From NCBI RefSeq assembly GCF_003443875.1, contig NZ_CP027482.1, forward strand, positions 1,302,001 to 1,366,000: DNA of 64,000 bases. The letters are read 5' to 3'. The DNA is from Aeromicrobium sp. A1-2. Its GTDB lineage: Bacteria > Actinomycetota > Actinomycetes > Propionibacteriales > Nocardioidaceae. Shown here in pieces: positions 31,454 through 41,490 of this stretch; the stretch's first letter is position 1; the number at the start of each line of letters is the position of its first letter. The notes beneath the pieces are model-generated. The model did not search any database. It was not told the origin of the DNA and worked only from the letters and a program-made list of their open reading frames with translations. A program made the translations under genes and the position numbers.

Positions 31454-32139
31454 ACGATTCGCCAGCCGGCGACGTCGATCAGGAAGTGGGCCAGCACGAG
31501 GGCCCCGAGGTAGAACGTCGAGACGGCCAGTGCCGCGGCGATGCGGGTCGGCACACCACTCGTGCGCGTCGCGATGAAGGCCGTCGCGGCGGCCCAGCCG
31601 AGCGCGGCCTCGGCCGGCAGGACGTAGATCGCGACGCCCAGCAGCCGGTGGGTGTCACCGGCCGGCTCCCAGAGTCCGACGTACGGGGCGAGGATCTCGC
31701 TGCCGAGGAAGATGACCGCCGCCAGACCAGCGGCGCGAGCGGGCCGGTTGCCGCTCAGGGCCACTGCTGCGAACAGCGGAGCGATCCACATGCCTGCCAT
31801 CGCCAGCGGGATGACGTCATCGACCCGCAGCCCGCCGGTGTCAGGGAAGCGCAGGGTCCCGACCAGGTCGGCGAGCACCCAGTCCGGCAGCACCTGGAAG
31901 ACCGAGACCGCGGCGAGGAAGCCCGCCAGCGCGACCAGGTCGGGCCGACCGGCCCGGTGGCAGGCCCAGGGGAGGGCGACGGCGTACGCAAGGACGGTCG
32001 CCAGCACCGCCCAGCCCTTGGCCGGCGGGTCGAGCGACAGCGCTGCCACACCCGCGACGAGCAGTCCGACGTGGACGCCCACGACGGGTACGAGCACTGC
32101 GGGCACTCGGGCGGACGGGGTCACGGTGTCGACAGGCAT
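31450..32139 (-). CDS. Polytopic membrane protein, unknown function
   Basis: A 229-residue protein with about six or seven hydrophobic helices (for example VLVPVVGVHVGLLVAGVAAL, AVLATVLAYAVALPWA, VIPLAMAGMWIAPLFAAVAL, STFYLGALVLAHFLI). No catalytic motif is visible. ATG 32139 is supported by minus-strand TAGGTT 6 nt upstream. It lies 49 bp downstream of ctaA on the same strand but has its own promoter signal. Family not recognised. Confidence 0.8.
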   Translation of the reverse strand: MPVDTVTPSARVPAVLVPVVGVHVGLLVAGVAALSLDPPAKGWAVLATVLAYAVALPWACHRAGRPDLVALAGFLAAVSVFQVLPDWVLADLVGTLRFPDTGGLRVDDVIPLAMAGMWIAPLFAAVALSGNRPARAAGLAAVIFLGSEILAPYVGLWEPAGDTHRLLGVAIYVLPAEAALGWAAATAFIATRTSGVPTRIAAALAVSTFYLGALVLAHFLIDVAGWRIV

Positions 32140-32145
32140 CCGGAC

Positions 32146-32151
32146 AACCTA
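32146..32151 (-). promoter_or_regulatory. -10 box of leaderless membrane-protein gene
   Basis: Minus-strand TAGGTT ends 6 nt before ATG 32139, between the ctaA stop and this gene. Confidence 0.5.
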
Positions 32152-32188
32152 GGGGCGGAGCGGGTCCGAGGCAACGACCTGATCCGTG

Positions 32189-33109
32189 TCAGCGGCTGCG
32201 GGATGCGTCTGAACTGTGCGATGTCGACGGAGTATCCCGGCGCGAGGGGTCCGACACGATGACGACCAGCAGCCAGGTGCCCGCCGCTACCAGCACCGAG
32301 GCGCCGACGAGGTGGACCGCAACGAGCGCGATCGGCAGGTCGGTGAAGTACTGGACGAAGCCGATCGTGCCCTGGGCCAGCTCGGCGACCAGCAGCACGA
32401 CGGCCGCCGCCGCGGCAGGCGTGCCGCGCAGCCGCAGGCAGCACGCGATGGTCAGGGCCACCAATACGTAGACCGAGACGGCGTGTACATGGCTCATGAC
32501 GTGCGGATCGAGCCCGTTGCGGGGTGCCGAGACATCGCCGGCGTGCGGGCCGCTCCCGGTCACGACAGTGCCGAGGTAGACCACGGCCCACAGGACGACG
32601 TACGTCGCGATCACGAGCTGCCTGGTCAGGGCGGGCCAGCTGGCGTGCGCGAATCCGCGTACACGCAGGACCAGCAGCACCGACGCCGAGACCAGCAGCA
32701 TCGACAGGATCAGGTGCAGCGACACGATCCACGGGTTGAGGTCGGTCAGCACCGTGATACCTCCGATGACGCCCTGGAAAGGCACGCCGAGGGCGATCAG
32801 GAGCGCAAGGCGGCGCAGCTCGCGCGTCGTGCCGGACCAGCGCCAGACCGCGACGAGCGTTGCGATGACGACGGCGATCAGGACGTACGTCAGCATCCGG
32901 TTGCCGAACTCGATGACTCCGTGCACGCCCAGGGCGCGGTGCGGCACGAACGAGTCGTCGGTGCAGCGCGGCCAGGTCGGGCAGCCGAGGCCCGAGCCGG
33001 TCAGGCGGACGAGTCCGCCGGTCAGCACGATCACGGTGTTGGCCACGACAGCCGCCCAGGCCCACCGCTCGACGGCGGTGCGGCTGGGGGTCCGCAGGCT
33101 GGTCATCAT
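32189..33109 (-). CDS. ctaA: Heme A synthase (COX15/CtaA)
   Basis: A protein of about 306 residues with eight hydrophobic helices. It oxidises heme O to heme A for aa3-type cytochrome oxidase. Family features: VVLTGGLVRLTGSGLGCPTWPRC with the paired cysteines, EFGNRMLTY with a heme-ligand His region upstream (LGVHGVIEF), SLHLILSMLLV, and DPHVMSHVHAVSVYVL with conserved histidines. The start is ATG 33109 or ATG 33106, both overlapping the permease TGA. It is last in an ATPase-permease-ctaA operon. Confidence 0.93.
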   Translation of the reverse strand: MMTSLRTPSRTAVERWAWAAVVANTVIVLTGGLVRLTGSGLGCPTWPRCTDDSFVPHRALGVHGVIEFGNRMLTYVLIAVVIATLVAVWRWSGTTRELRRLALLIALGVPFQGVIGGITVLTDLNPWIVSLHLILSMLLVSASVLLVLRVRGFAHASWPALTRQLVIATYVVLWAVVYLGTVVTGSGPHAGDVSAPRNGLDPHVMSHVHAVSVYVLVALTIACCLRLRGTPAAAAAVVLLVAELAQGTIGFVQYFTDLPIALVAVHLVGASVLVAAGTWLLVVIVSDPSRRDTPSTSHSSDASRSR

Positions 33110-33881
33110 TCCCACTTGAACGTCCTAGAGACTCCGAGGCCGCAGACCGCGGCCCATATGATCAGCACGACGATCGGCAGTACGCCGGGACCGTCACCGG
33201 CAAAGGTGTCCCGCAACCCCTGGCCCAGGGCACCCGAGGGCAGCAGCTCGAGAACGTTGCTGGCAGCCGCGGGATAGCGGCTCAGCGGTACGAGCAGGCC
33301 TCCGCCGACGAGCAGCAGGACGTAGACGAGGTTGGCGACCGCCAGGGTCGCCTCGGCCCGGAGCGTGCCGGCGATCAGCAGCCCGAGTGACCCGAAGGCG
33401 GCTGTGCCGAGCACTGCGAGCAGGGCCATCTGGCCGAAAGCGGTGACGCCGCCCTGCGGGTCCCAGCCCAGCCAGAGGCCCACGACCGACAGGAGCGTCA
33501 GCTGCGCGATCTCGACGATCGCGATCGCGCCAATCTTGCCGAGCATCAGGCCCCACCGTGGCAAGGGTGAGGCGCCGAGACGCTTGATGACGCCGTAGCG
33601 ACGTTCGAAGCCGGTCGCGATCGCGAGCGAGGTGAACGACGTCGACAGGACCGCGAGCGCCAGGATGCCCGGCGTGATGATGTCGATCGACCGGCCGGGG
33701 CCCAGGTCCACGACTTTGTTGGAGTGGGTGCCGAGGACCAGCAGGAGCAGGGGGATCACGAGGGTCAGCAGGAGCTGCTCACCATTGCGGGTCAGCAGTC
33801 GCAGCTCCATCGAGATCTGCGAGCGAAGCATGGCCGTCGGGGGCGCTGCGCCGGGCCTGGGGGACAGGTCGAGGGGCGCGG

Positions 33882-33885
<4 letters not shown>
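33106..33885 (-). CDS. ABC-2 type transporter permease
   Basis: A 259-residue ABC-2 membrane subunit with six hydrophobic segments. It includes QLLLTLVIPLLLLVLGTHS, the family block AIATGFERRYGVIKRLGASPLPRW, and AVANLVYVLLLVGGGLLVPLS. It pairs with the ATPase encoded just upstream (ATGA overlap) and is followed by ctaA. In actinobacteria this ABC pair next to ctaA/ctaB is recurrent, hinting at a link to heme or oxidase maturation, but the cargo is unproven. ATG 33885 is chosen over a frame reaching into the ATPase gene. Confidence 0.92.
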
Positions 33886-34802
<917 letters not shown>

Positions 34803-34808
34803 CAGATC

Positions 34809-34832
34809 AGTGTAGGTGGCGACGTTTAAGGT
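34809..34832. promoter_or_regulatory. Divergent leaderless promoters: ABC operon and DNA ligase
   Basis: Minus-strand TACACT (34809-34814) is 6 nt before GTG 34802. Plus-strand TAAGGT (34827-34832) is 7 nt before ATG 34840. The two -10 boxes are 12 bp apart and the two start codons 37 bp apart, so the polymerases would compete for the same DNA. Confidence 0.5.
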
Positions 34833-34839
34833 GTTCACC

Positions 34840-35925
34840 ATGGATCTGCCCGTCATGCCCCCGCTGCGACCCATGCTGGCGAAGTCGGTCAAGGGCGTGC
34901 CCGCCGCCGACTCCGTCGAAGGGGGGCTCTCCTACGAACCGAAATGGGACGGCTTCCGCTGCATCGTGTTCCGAGACGGCGACGAGATCGAGCTCGCGAG
35001 CCGGTCGGCCAAGTCGCTGACGCGCTACTTCCCCGAGATCGTCGAGGCCATCCGCGCCGAGACGCCGCCGCGGTGCGTGCTGGACGGCGAGATCTTCCTG
35101 GCGATCGACGGGCGGCTCGACTTCGACGCGCTCTCCCAGCGCATTCACCCGGCAGCGTCCCGTGTCACGATGCTGTCGGTCGAGACGCCGGCCTCGTTCG
35201 TCGCGTTCGACCTGCTGGCCCTGGGCGACGAGTCCTACGTCGATGCACCGTTCTCCCAGCGACGTGCGGCGTTGGAGCGGGCCCTGGCGTCGGCCGCCGA
35301 CCCGATACACGTCACCCGCACGACGACCGATGCGAGCCTCGCGGAGGAGTGGTTCGGGATCTTCGAGGGCGCCGGGCTCGACGGCGTCGTCGCCAAGCCG
35401 CTCGCCCGGGCCTACGTGCCCAACGGCCGGACGATGCTCAAGATCAAGCACTCGCGCACCGCGGACGTCGTCGTGGCCGGCTACCGGCTGCACAAGACCT
35501 CGACCGACGAGCGGCCGCTGCTCGGCTCCCTGCTCCTGGGGCTCTACGCCGACGACGGCCAGCTGCAGCATGTCGGCGTCGCGGCATCCTTCACCGAGGC
35601 GCGCCGGGCCGAGCTCATCGCCGAGCTTGCCCCGCTTGTCGTCGAGGCTTCCGACCACCCGTGGGGCCGGTGGCAGGAGGCCCAGGCGCAGGCCGGCTCC
35701 CGGCTGCCGGGTGGCCAGAGCCGCTGGACCGGCACCAAGGACCTGTCGTTCGTCACGCTGGCGCCGACCAGGGTCGCCGAGGTCGGCTACGAGCACATGG
35801 AGGGCGACAGATTCCGGCACACCGCCCAGTTCAAGCGCTGGCGCGATGACCGCGAGCCCGAGTCGTGCACGTACGAGCAGCTCGAGGAGGTCGCCAAGTA
35901 CGACCTGGGGCAGGTGCTGACCTGA
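34840..35925 (+). CDS. ATP-dependent DNA ligase (LigC-like)
   Basis: A 361-residue stand-alone ligase. The nucleotidyl motif EPKWDGFR has the adenylated Lys35. It is followed by RSAKSLTRYFPEI, DGEIFLA (motif III), GLDGVVAKPL (motif IV) and MLKIKHSRTADVVVAGYR (motif V). The C-terminal OB domain is present. It resembles actinobacterial LigC, an accessory ligase that acts with LigD-like polymerase domains in repair. Such a polymerase domain is encoded 1 kb away at 36,863. ATG 34840 is set by the leaderless -10. No Ku gene is in the window. Confidence 0.93.
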   Translation: MDLPVMPPLRPMLAKSVKGVPAADSVEGGLSYEPKWDGFRCIVFRDGDEIELASRSAKSLTRYFPEIVEAIRAETPPRCVLDGEIFLAIDGRLDFDALSQRIHPAASRVTMLSVETPASFVAFDLLALGDESYVDAPFSQRRAALERALASAADPIHVTRTTTDASLAEEWFGIFEGAGLDGVVAKPLARAYVPNGRTMLKIKHSRTADVVVAGYRLHKTSTDERPLLGSLLLGLYADDGQLQHVGVAASFTEARRAELIAELAPLVVEASDHPWGRWQEAQAQAGSRLPGGQSRWTGTKDLSFVTLAPTRVAEVGYEHMEGDRFRHTAQFKRWRDDREPESCTYEQLEEVAKYDLGQVLT

Positions 35926-35935
35926 CCCGTGTGGG

Positions 35936-36715
35936 TCAGAGGTTGAGGTGGCGGAGGCGTTCGACGAAGTCCGCGTCGGGTATCGCGCTGGTGTGGTTGG
36001 TCAGCTCGTCCTTCAGTGCATCGGGGAGCTCGCCGGCGGTCTTGACCTCGGTGTGCAGGCGTTCCATCGTGGCGTCGAGCTCGCCCGCGGTCTCGGCGGC
36101 TTGCTTGAGCCCGTCGAGGAGCGACTGGGGCACGTCCTCGCGATACTTGTAGTGGATTTTGTGCTCGAGGCTCGCCCAGAAGTCCATCGCGATAGTGCGC
36201 ATCTGCACCTCGACGAGGACGGGCACCTCGCCGTCGCTGAGGAACACCGGCACCTCGATCAGGGCGTGCAGGCTGCGATAGCCATTGGGCTTGGGAGCGG
36301 CGATGTAGTCGCGCACCTCGACGACCCGTACGTCGGACTGGCCGGCCAGCAGGTCAAAGATCGTGTAGACGTCCGACACGAAGCTGCACGTGACGCGCAC
36401 GCCGGCGATATCTGTGATCCGCTCACCGATCGAGGCGAACGTCGGCTCGCACTGCTTGCGGGACATCTTCTCGACGATCGACTCGGGATTCTTCAGCCGG
36501 GACGACACGTGCTCGATCGGGTTGCTGTCGTGCAGGTGGGCGAACTCATCACGCAGGATCGACAGCTTGGTGACGATCTCCTCCATGCCGAACTTGTAAC
36601 GCATCATGAAACGGGTGAAGTCGTGACGCAGCTGCTGGGCGTCCTCCGGGGGGTCGTCGCCCACCGGACGCTCGAGAAGTCGTCCGAGATCCATCCGTGT
36701 CGGCGTCGGGTCCAC
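35936..36715 (-). CDS. Small alarmone synthetase (RelA/SpoT synthetase domain)
   Basis: A 259-residue protein with only the (p)ppGpp synthetase domain. Motifs: IVEKMSRK, ITDIAGVRVTCSFVSDVYTI, AAPKPNGYRSLHALIEVPVF, VEVQMRTIAMDFWASLEHKI and a C-terminal helix. No HD hydrolase or ACT/TGS domain is present. The family transfers pyrophosphate from ATP to GDP/GTP. GTG 36715 is chosen because TACAGT lies 6 nt upstream on the minus strand; the ATG at 36739 would lie upstream of that -10. It converges on the ligase gene with 10 bp between the stops. Confidence 0.9.
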   Translation of the reverse strand: MDPTPTRMDLGRLLERPVGDDPPEDAQQLRHDFTRFMMRYKFGMEEIVTKLSILRDEFAHLHDSNPIEHVSSRLKNPESIVEKMSRKQCEPTFASIGERITDIAGVRVTCSFVSDVYTIFDLLAGQSDVRVVEVRDYIAAPKPNGYRSLHALIEVPVFLSDGEVPVLVEVQMRTIAMDFWASLEHKIHYKYREDVPQSLLDGLKQAAETAGELDATMERLHTEVKTAGELPDALKDELTNHTSAIPDADFVERLRHLNL

Positions 36716-36721
36716 GGAACC

Positions 36722-36727
36722 ACTGTA
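36722..36727 (-). promoter_or_regulatory. -10 box of leaderless alarmone synthetase gene
   Basis: Minus-strand TACAGT ends 6 nt before GTG 36715. Confidence 0.5.
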
Positions 36728-36812
36728 GGCAGACGTCACCGATCCGCTCCTCGACCCTGTCCGCTGGAGCGGTGACTCAGTGGCTTGTCGAGCGACCGAG
36801 CGGTGGGCTGTT

Positions 36813-36861
36813 CGGCTTTCCGACGCCGGAAGGCCGAGTTACGCACCGCCACCTCCGGCGG
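36813..36861 (-). terminator. Tandem hairpins after the LigD-type polymerase gene
   Basis: Two inverted repeats follow the stop codon at 36863. CCGCC (46-50) pairs with GGCGG (57-61) at 36,846-36,861. A 10-bp stem, CGGCTTTCCG/CGGAAGGCCG with one wobble-type mismatch and a 4-nt loop, lies at 36,813-36,836. There is no U-tract, so this is a candidate GC-rich terminator of the kind common in actinobacteria. Confidence 0.45.
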
Positions 36862-36862
36862 G

Positions 36863-37906
36863 CTAGGACTTCTTGGCCTTGCTGGGCTGTACGCGTTTTG
36901 GCTCGCCCGGCATCTTGGGGTACTCGGGCGGATACGGCATCTCGGTGGGATCGGCCCGCCACAGGTCCAGCAGCGGCCCGAGTGAGTGGTGCACGTTGTC
37001 GATCTCGGCCCACGGGTCTCCGTGATCGGCGAGGCGCCGCGGCACGGTGTGCAGCGTGAACACCCGCGGGTCGTCGAGCCCCGCGAGCTCGTCCCACGTC
37101 ACGGGTGTGGAGACCGTGGCGCCGGGGGAGGGGCGCAGGCTGTAGGCCGCGGCGATCGTGCGATCGCGGCAGTTCTGGTTGAAGTCGACAAAGATGTTGT
37201 CGCCGCGCTCCTCCTTCCACCACTTGGTGGTGACGCCTTCGGTACGTCGCTCGAGCTCGCGGGCGAAGGCGATCGCCGCGTGCCGGACGTCGGTGAAGGT
37301 CCAGCGCGGCTCGATCCGGGCGTACACATGGATGCCGCGCTTGCCGCTGGTCTTGGCGAACGCCCGTATGCCGAGCTCGGCGAACAGCTCGCGAGCCACG
37401 TCAGCGATCCGTACCGCATCGCCGAACGTCGCCGAGCCGAATGGATCCAGATCGATGCGCAGCTCGTCAGGGCGGTCGTTGTCGGCGCGACGGGTCGGCC
37501 ACGGATGGAACGTGATGGCGCCCATGTGCGCGGCCCACGCAGCGACGGCGATCTCGGTCATGCAGATCTCGTCGGCGACCCGGCCCGAGGGGAACAGGAT
37601 GCGCGTGCTTTCGACGTACGGGGGTGCGCCGCGCATCATCCGCTTCTGGTAGAACGCATCGCCGTGGCTGTCGGCGCGGGTCGCCATGACCATGCCTTCG
37701 CGCACGCCCTTGGGCCAACGCTCCAGGGCGACCGGCCGCTCGCGCAGCGCGCGCATCAGGCCGTCCTCGACCGCGACGTAGTACTCCGCGACCATGATCT
37801 TGCTGACCTCGGCGGAGAAGTCCGTTGCTTCGTAGATGACCCTCGTCGGGCTGGAGACCCGCACCGAACGCCCGCCGGCCTCGATCTCGACCGCATCACT
37901 CGCCAT
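36863..37906 (-). CDS. LigD-type DNA polymerase/primase domain protein (PolDom)
   Basis: A 347-residue archaeo-eukaryotic primase-like polymerase, stand-alone rather than fused to ligase. Metal motif RIDLDPFG (DxD), phosphate/substrate motif TSGKRGIHVYARI, late Asp in NIFVDFNQNCRDRT, and AAAYSLRPSPGATVSTPV. It adds (ribo)nucleotides during gap repair or end joining. ATG 37906 follows TAGAGT by 6 nt. It is separated from the ligase only by the alarmone synthetase gene, recalling the LigC/PolDom gap-filling system of mycobacteria. Confidence 0.93.
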   Translation of the reverse strand: MASDAVEIEAGGRSVRVSSPTRVIYEATDFSAEVSKIMVAEYYVAVEDGLMRALRERPVALERWPKGVREGMVMATRADSHGDAFYQKRMMRGAPPYVESTRILFPSGRVADEICMTEIAVAAWAAHMGAITFHPWPTRRADNDRPDELRIDLDPFGSATFGDAVRIADVARELFAELGIRAFAKTSGKRGIHVYARIEPRWTFTDVRHAAIAFARELERRTEGVTTKWWKEERGDNIFVDFNQNCRDRTIAAAYSLRPSPGATVSTPVTWDELAGLDDPRVFTLHTVPRRLADHGDPWAEIDNVHHSLGPLLDLWRADPTEMPYPPEYPKMPGEPKRVQPSKAKKS

Positions 37907-37912
37907 GACGCC

Positions 37913-37918
37913 ACTCTA
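37913..37918 (-). promoter_or_regulatory. -10 box of leaderless polymerase-domain gene
   Basis: Minus-strand TAGAGT ends 6 nt before ATG 37906. The start of the divergent DUF2786 gene lies only 66 bp away. Confidence 0.5.
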
Positions 37919-37971
37919 GGACTGCGGACGGCGCTCGACGCGATGTCGGCACCGGTTGCAAGGATGGCGGC

Positions 37972-39294
37972 ATGGGACAGAACAGTCGGGAGCGGCGCGA
38001 GGCCAGGAGGCGATCGCATCCCCGCACGGCACATGTCGAGCCGCGCCCGAGCGCGGGAGCAGCCCGGGCCGAGATCAGTCGGGACGAGATCCTCGCGCTG
38101 ATCGACCAGGCGTTGCGATATGCCGTGGCCGCTCCTCGTTCGGCCGGGCTGCGCATCGACCTGCTCAACGAGATCGGGGCGGCTGCGCCAAGACGCGAGC
38201 AAGACCCGGCGGGGCACGTCGTCGACGAGGTGCTCGCGAGGATCGGCGGCGCCTGGGAAAACGGCTGGCAGCCGCAGGACCTGGTACACGTCGCGCGGCG
38301 ACGCGCGTCGGTGGCGGTCTCGACGTGGATTCGCCGCGCGGTCATCGTAGAGGCCGGTCGTGCGGGCGCGCCCGCACGAGCGCCCGAGGCATGGTCCGAC
38401 CAGATCGCTGCGCTGACGAAACGGCGCGATCGGGTCGACGGTCCGGACGCGCTCCTGTCGCCTGGTGGCCGTGCCACGGTCCCCGACTGGACGATCGCGC
38501 TCATCGCCCTCGACCTGTTGCGCGGCCTGCCCCGCTCCCAGGTGCTGGTGCCGCCACCGTCCCTGTGGGGGCAGGCGCAACCGCCGAGGTCCACGACGCC
38601 GCGGCCCGGCGGCCCGGCCAGCAAGACGCTCACCAAGATCCGAGCGCTGCTGGCCAAGGCCGAGTCGACCGAGTTCACCGCCGAGGCGGAGGCGTTCACG
38701 GCGAAGGCGCAGGACCTCATGACCCGCCACGCGATCGACGAGGCCCTGCTCGCGGACGGGGCGGGCGGGTCGGTCGAGGTCCGGGGCGTCAGGGTGCTGA
38801 TCCACCATCCCTACGCGCTGGAGAAGGCCGGTCTGCTCAATGTCATCGCCAAAGCCAACCGGACCCGCGCGGTGTGGTTCGAGTTCGGCTCCTCGGTGAC
38901 CCTGGTCGGTGTGCCGACGGACGTCGAGCAGGTCGAGATGCTCTTCACCTCGATGTTGGTGCAGGCGACCAAGGCGCTGACCAGGGCAGGGGATGGCCCC
39001 GGCAGCCGCGGATCGGATCGTTCGTCGGCATTCCGTCGGGCCTTCCTCAGCGCCTACGCTGCCCGGATCGGTGAGCGACTCACGGCCTCGACCGAAGAGG
39101 CAGCCGCGACGTACGGCACCGACCTGGTCCCGGTCTTCCAGCGTCAGGGCGAGGCGGTCGAGGGAGAGTTCGAGCGACTCTTCCCACACGTCGCCGAGGG
39201 ATCCCGCCGCGTCCAGCTGGATCTCCGGGGCTGGGAGGCCGGCACCGCCGCAGCCGAAGAGGCAATCCTTCCTGCGGGAATGGTCGAGTCCTGA
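37972..39294 (+). CDS. DUF2786 domain protein
   Basis: A 440-residue protein. A basic N-terminus (RERREARRRSHPR) is followed by a helical region and then a Pro-rich linker. The DUF2786 block (about residues 217-258) reads TLTKIRALLAKAESTEFTAE, EAEAFTAKAQDLMTRHAID. A C-terminal alpha/beta region follows (VLIHHPYALEKAGLLNVIAK, VTLVGVPTDVEQVEMLFTSM). The function of the family is not established; members often occur with phage or nucleic-acid genes. ATG 37972 has AAGGAT 6 nt upstream, a weaker -10. It is immediately upstream of the sufR promoter. Confidence 0.88.
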   Translation: MGQNSRERREARRRSHPRTAHVEPRPSAGAARAEISRDEILALIDQALRYAVAAPRSAGLRIDLLNEIGAAAPRREQDPAGHVVDEVLARIGGAWENGWQPQDLVHVARRRASVAVSTWIRRAVIVEAGRAGAPARAPEAWSDQIAALTKRRDRVDGPDALLSPGGRATVPDWTIALIALDLLRGLPRSQVLVPPPSLWGQAQPPRSTTPRPGGPASKTLTKIRALLAKAESTEFTAEAEAFTAKAQDLMTRHAIDEALLADGAGGSVEVRGVRVLIHHPYALEKAGLLNVIAKANRTRAVWFEFGSSVTLVGVPTDVEQVEMLFTSMLVQATKALTRAGDGPGSRGSDRSSAFRRAFLSAYAARIGERLTASTEEAAATYGTDLVPVFQRQGEAVEGEFERLFPHVAEGSRRVQLDLRGWEAGTAAAEEAILPAGMVES

Positions 39295-39313
39295 CGACTA
39301 AGGATGACCTTCG

Positions 39314-39353
39314 TTGTATGCCTTTGGCGATTAAAGGCACACTTGTCTTGTGA
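39314..39353 (+). promoter_or_regulatory. sufR promoter with two operator palindromes
   Basis: A -35-like TTGTAT (39314-39319) and -10-like CACACT (39338-39343) have an 18-bp spacer, 39320-39337. GCCTTT-N7-AAAGGC (39320-39338) fills the spacer exactly. ACACT-N5-TGTGA (39339-39353) covers the -10 and the GTG start. From memory, ACACT-N5-TGTGA is the palindrome reported for mycobacterial SufR, so autoregulation by the Fe-S repressor is likely. GTG 39350 is 6 nt after the -10. Confidence 0.75.
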
Positions 39354-40048
39354 AATACGCCGGGTCGCCTGATGCGCCCACTGTGGAACCCACAGTGGAC
39401 GATGCCCCGACCCGTGAGCGGGTGGCCACGACGATCCTCGAGAACGGCCCTTCGACCGCGGCAGACCTGGCGGTGCTGCTCAAGGTGACCCCGGCAGCAG
39501 TGCGTCGACACCTGGACCAGCTCCTCGCCGACGGAGTCCTTGAGGCACGTGACCAGCGGGTCACCGGCCAGCGCGGTCGCGGTCGTCCGGCCAAGGTGTT
39601 CGTCATCACCGACGCGGGTCGCGATCACTTCGCCCACGCGTACGACGAGCTTGCCGCCGGTGCCCTTCGCTACCTTTCCGAGACCGGTGGCGACGCGGCC
39701 GTCATGGCTTTCGCCCGACACCGCCTGACCGATCTCGAGGACCGCTACCGGCCACTGCTGGCCACGGTCGACCCGGCACAGCGCCCGCAGGCGCTCGCCG
39801 AGGCGCTCAGCGCCGACGGATACGCCGCCTCGGTCGGTTCCACCCCCGCAGGCGCCCAGATGTGCCAGCACCACTGCCCGGTCGCCCACGTGGCCGAGGA
39901 GTTCCCCCAGATGTGCGAGGCCGAGACTGAGATGTTTGCTCGTCTCCTCGGCACCCACGTGCAGCGACTCGCGACCATCGCCCACGGCGATGGCGTCTGC
40001 ACGACTCACCTTCCCACGATCCCACCAGCAGAGAGGTTGCCCTCATGA
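39350..40048 (+). CDS. sufR: Fe-S cluster-sensing transcriptional repressor SufR
   Basis: A 232-residue winged-helix regulator. The N-terminal HTH (about residues 22-75) has [19 protein letters not shown] and [16 protein letters not shown], followed by the wing [17 protein letters not shown]. Four cysteines (172, 176, 189, 217) can hold an Fe-S cluster. In actinobacteria SufR represses sufBDCSU when clusters are sufficient. It is the first gene of the suf operon, with a 4-bp overlap to sufB. The start codon lies inside its own candidate operator. Confidence 0.93.
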   Translation: MKYAGSPDAPTVEPTVDDAPTRERVATTILENGPSTAADLAVLLKVTPAAVRRHLDQLLADGVLEARDQRVTGQRGRGRPAKVFVITDAGRDHFAHAYDELAAGALRYLSETGGDAAVMAFARHRLTDLEDRYRPLLATVDPAQRPQALAEALSADGYAASVGSTPAGAQMCQHHCPVAHVAEEFPQMCEAETEMFARLLGTHVQRLATIAHGDGVCTTHLPTIPPAERLPS

Positions 40049-41490
40049 CCACCACGTCAGAGACCAACGCACCCAATGCCATCGAAGAGGCCAATCCGGG
40101 TCTCAAGGATGTCGGCCGCTACGAGTTCGGCTGGTCCGACAAGACCGACGCCGGCGCCACCTCCAAGCGTGGACTGAGCGAGGACGTCGTCCGCAACATC
40201 TCGGCGCTCAAGGACGAGCCGCAGTGGATGCTCGACATGCGCCTCAAGGGCCTCAAGCTGTTCGGTCGCAAGCCCATGCCGACGTGGGGCTCCGACCTCA
40301 GCGGCATCGACTTCGACAACATCAAGTACTTCGTCCGCTCGACCGAGAAGCAGGCGGCGACGTGGGACGACCTGCCCGAGGACATCAAGAACACGTATGA
40401 CCGTCTCGGCATCCCCGAGGCCGAGAAGCAGCGTCTCGTCTCCGGTGTCGCGGCACAGTACGAGTCCGAGGTCGTCTACCACTCGATCCGTGAGGACCTC
40501 GAGGAGCAGGGCGTCCTGTTCCTGGACACCGACACCGCGCTCAAGGAGCACCCCGAGCTGTTCCGTGAGTACTTCGCGACGATCATCCCGGTCGGCGACA
40601 ACAAGTTCTCCGCGCTCAACACGTCGGTGTGGTCCGGTGGATCGTTCATCTACGTCCCCAAGGGTGTCCACGTCGACATCCCGCTGCAGGCCTACTTCCG
40701 CATCAACACCGAGAACATGGGTCAGTTCGAGCGCACCCTGATCATCGCCGACGAGGACTCGTACGTTCACTACGTCGAGGGCTGCACGGCGCCGATCTAC
40801 TCCAGCGACTCGTTGCACTCCGCAGTCGTCGAGATCGTCGTCAAGAAGGGCGCCCGCGTCCGCTACACGACGATCCAGAACTGGTCGAACAACGTCTACA
40901 ACCTGGTCACCAAGCGCGCCGTCTGCGAAGAGGGCGCGACGATGGAGTGGGTCGACGGCAACATCGGCTCCAAGGTCACCATGAAGTACCCCGCGGTCTA
41001 CCTCATGGGCGAGCACGCCCGTGGCGAGACGCTCTCGATCGCCTTCGCCGGCGAGGGCCAGCACCAGGATGCCGGCGCCAAGATGGTGCACGCTGCGCCC
41101 AACACGTCGAGCTCGATCCTGAGCAAGTCCGTCGCGCGCAACGGTGGACGTACGTCCTACCGGGGCCTGCTTCAGGTGCTCGAGGGCGCCGAGGGCTCGG
41201 CCAGCACGGTCAAGTGCGACGCGCTGCTGGTCGACCAGATCAGCCGCTCGGACACCTACCCGTACGTCGACGTCCGCGAGGACGATGTGACGCTGGGCCA
41301 CGAGGCGACCGTGTCCAAGCTCAGCGACGACCAGCTCTTCTACTTCATGTCACGTGGCATGGAGGAGGACGAGGCCATGGCGATGATCGTGCGCGGATTC
41401 GTCGAGCCGATCGCGCGCGAGCTGCCGATGGAGTACGCGCTCGAGCTGAACCGCCTGATCGAGCTCCAGATGGAGGGCGCTGTCGGATGA
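40045..41490 (+). CDS. sufB: Fe-S cluster assembly scaffold protein SufB
   Basis: A 481-residue beta-helix scaffold of the SUF machinery, on which [4Fe-4S] clusters are built in the SufBC2D complex. Family blocks: [24 protein letters not shown] region, [60 protein letters not shown] and [20 protein letters not shown]. The length matches actinobacterial SufB, with no intein, unlike some mycobacteria. ATG 40045 overlaps the sufR stop. Confidence 0.97.
   Translation: MTTTSETNAPNAIEEANPGLKDVGRYEFGWSDKTDAGATSKRGLSEDVVRNISALKDEPQWMLDMRLKGLKLFGRKPMPTWGSDLSGIDFDNIKYFVRSTEKQAATWDDLPEDIKNTYDRLGIPEAEKQRLVSGVAAQYESEVVYHSIREDLEEQGVLFLDTDTALKEHPELFREYFATIIPVGDNKFSALNTSVWSGGSFIYVPKGVHVDIPLQAYFRINTENMGQFERTLIIADEDSYVHYVEGCTAPIYSSDSLHSAVVEIVVKKGARVRYTTIQNWSNNVYNLVTKRAVCEEGATMEWVDGNIGSKVTMKYPAVYLMGEHARGETLSIAFAGEGQHQDAGAKMVHAAPNTSSSILSKSVARNGGRTSYRGLLQVLEGAEGSASTVKCDALLVDQISRSDTYPYVDVREDDVTLGHEATVSKLSDDQLFYFMSRGMEEDEAMAMIVRGFVEPIARELPMEYALELNRLIELQMEGAVG

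Noticed and set aside
36740..36812. Small coding frames in the gap between the alarmone synthetase and polymerase genes
   Set aside because: Frames there are short, lack RBS or -10 at a fitting distance and overlap the hairpins.
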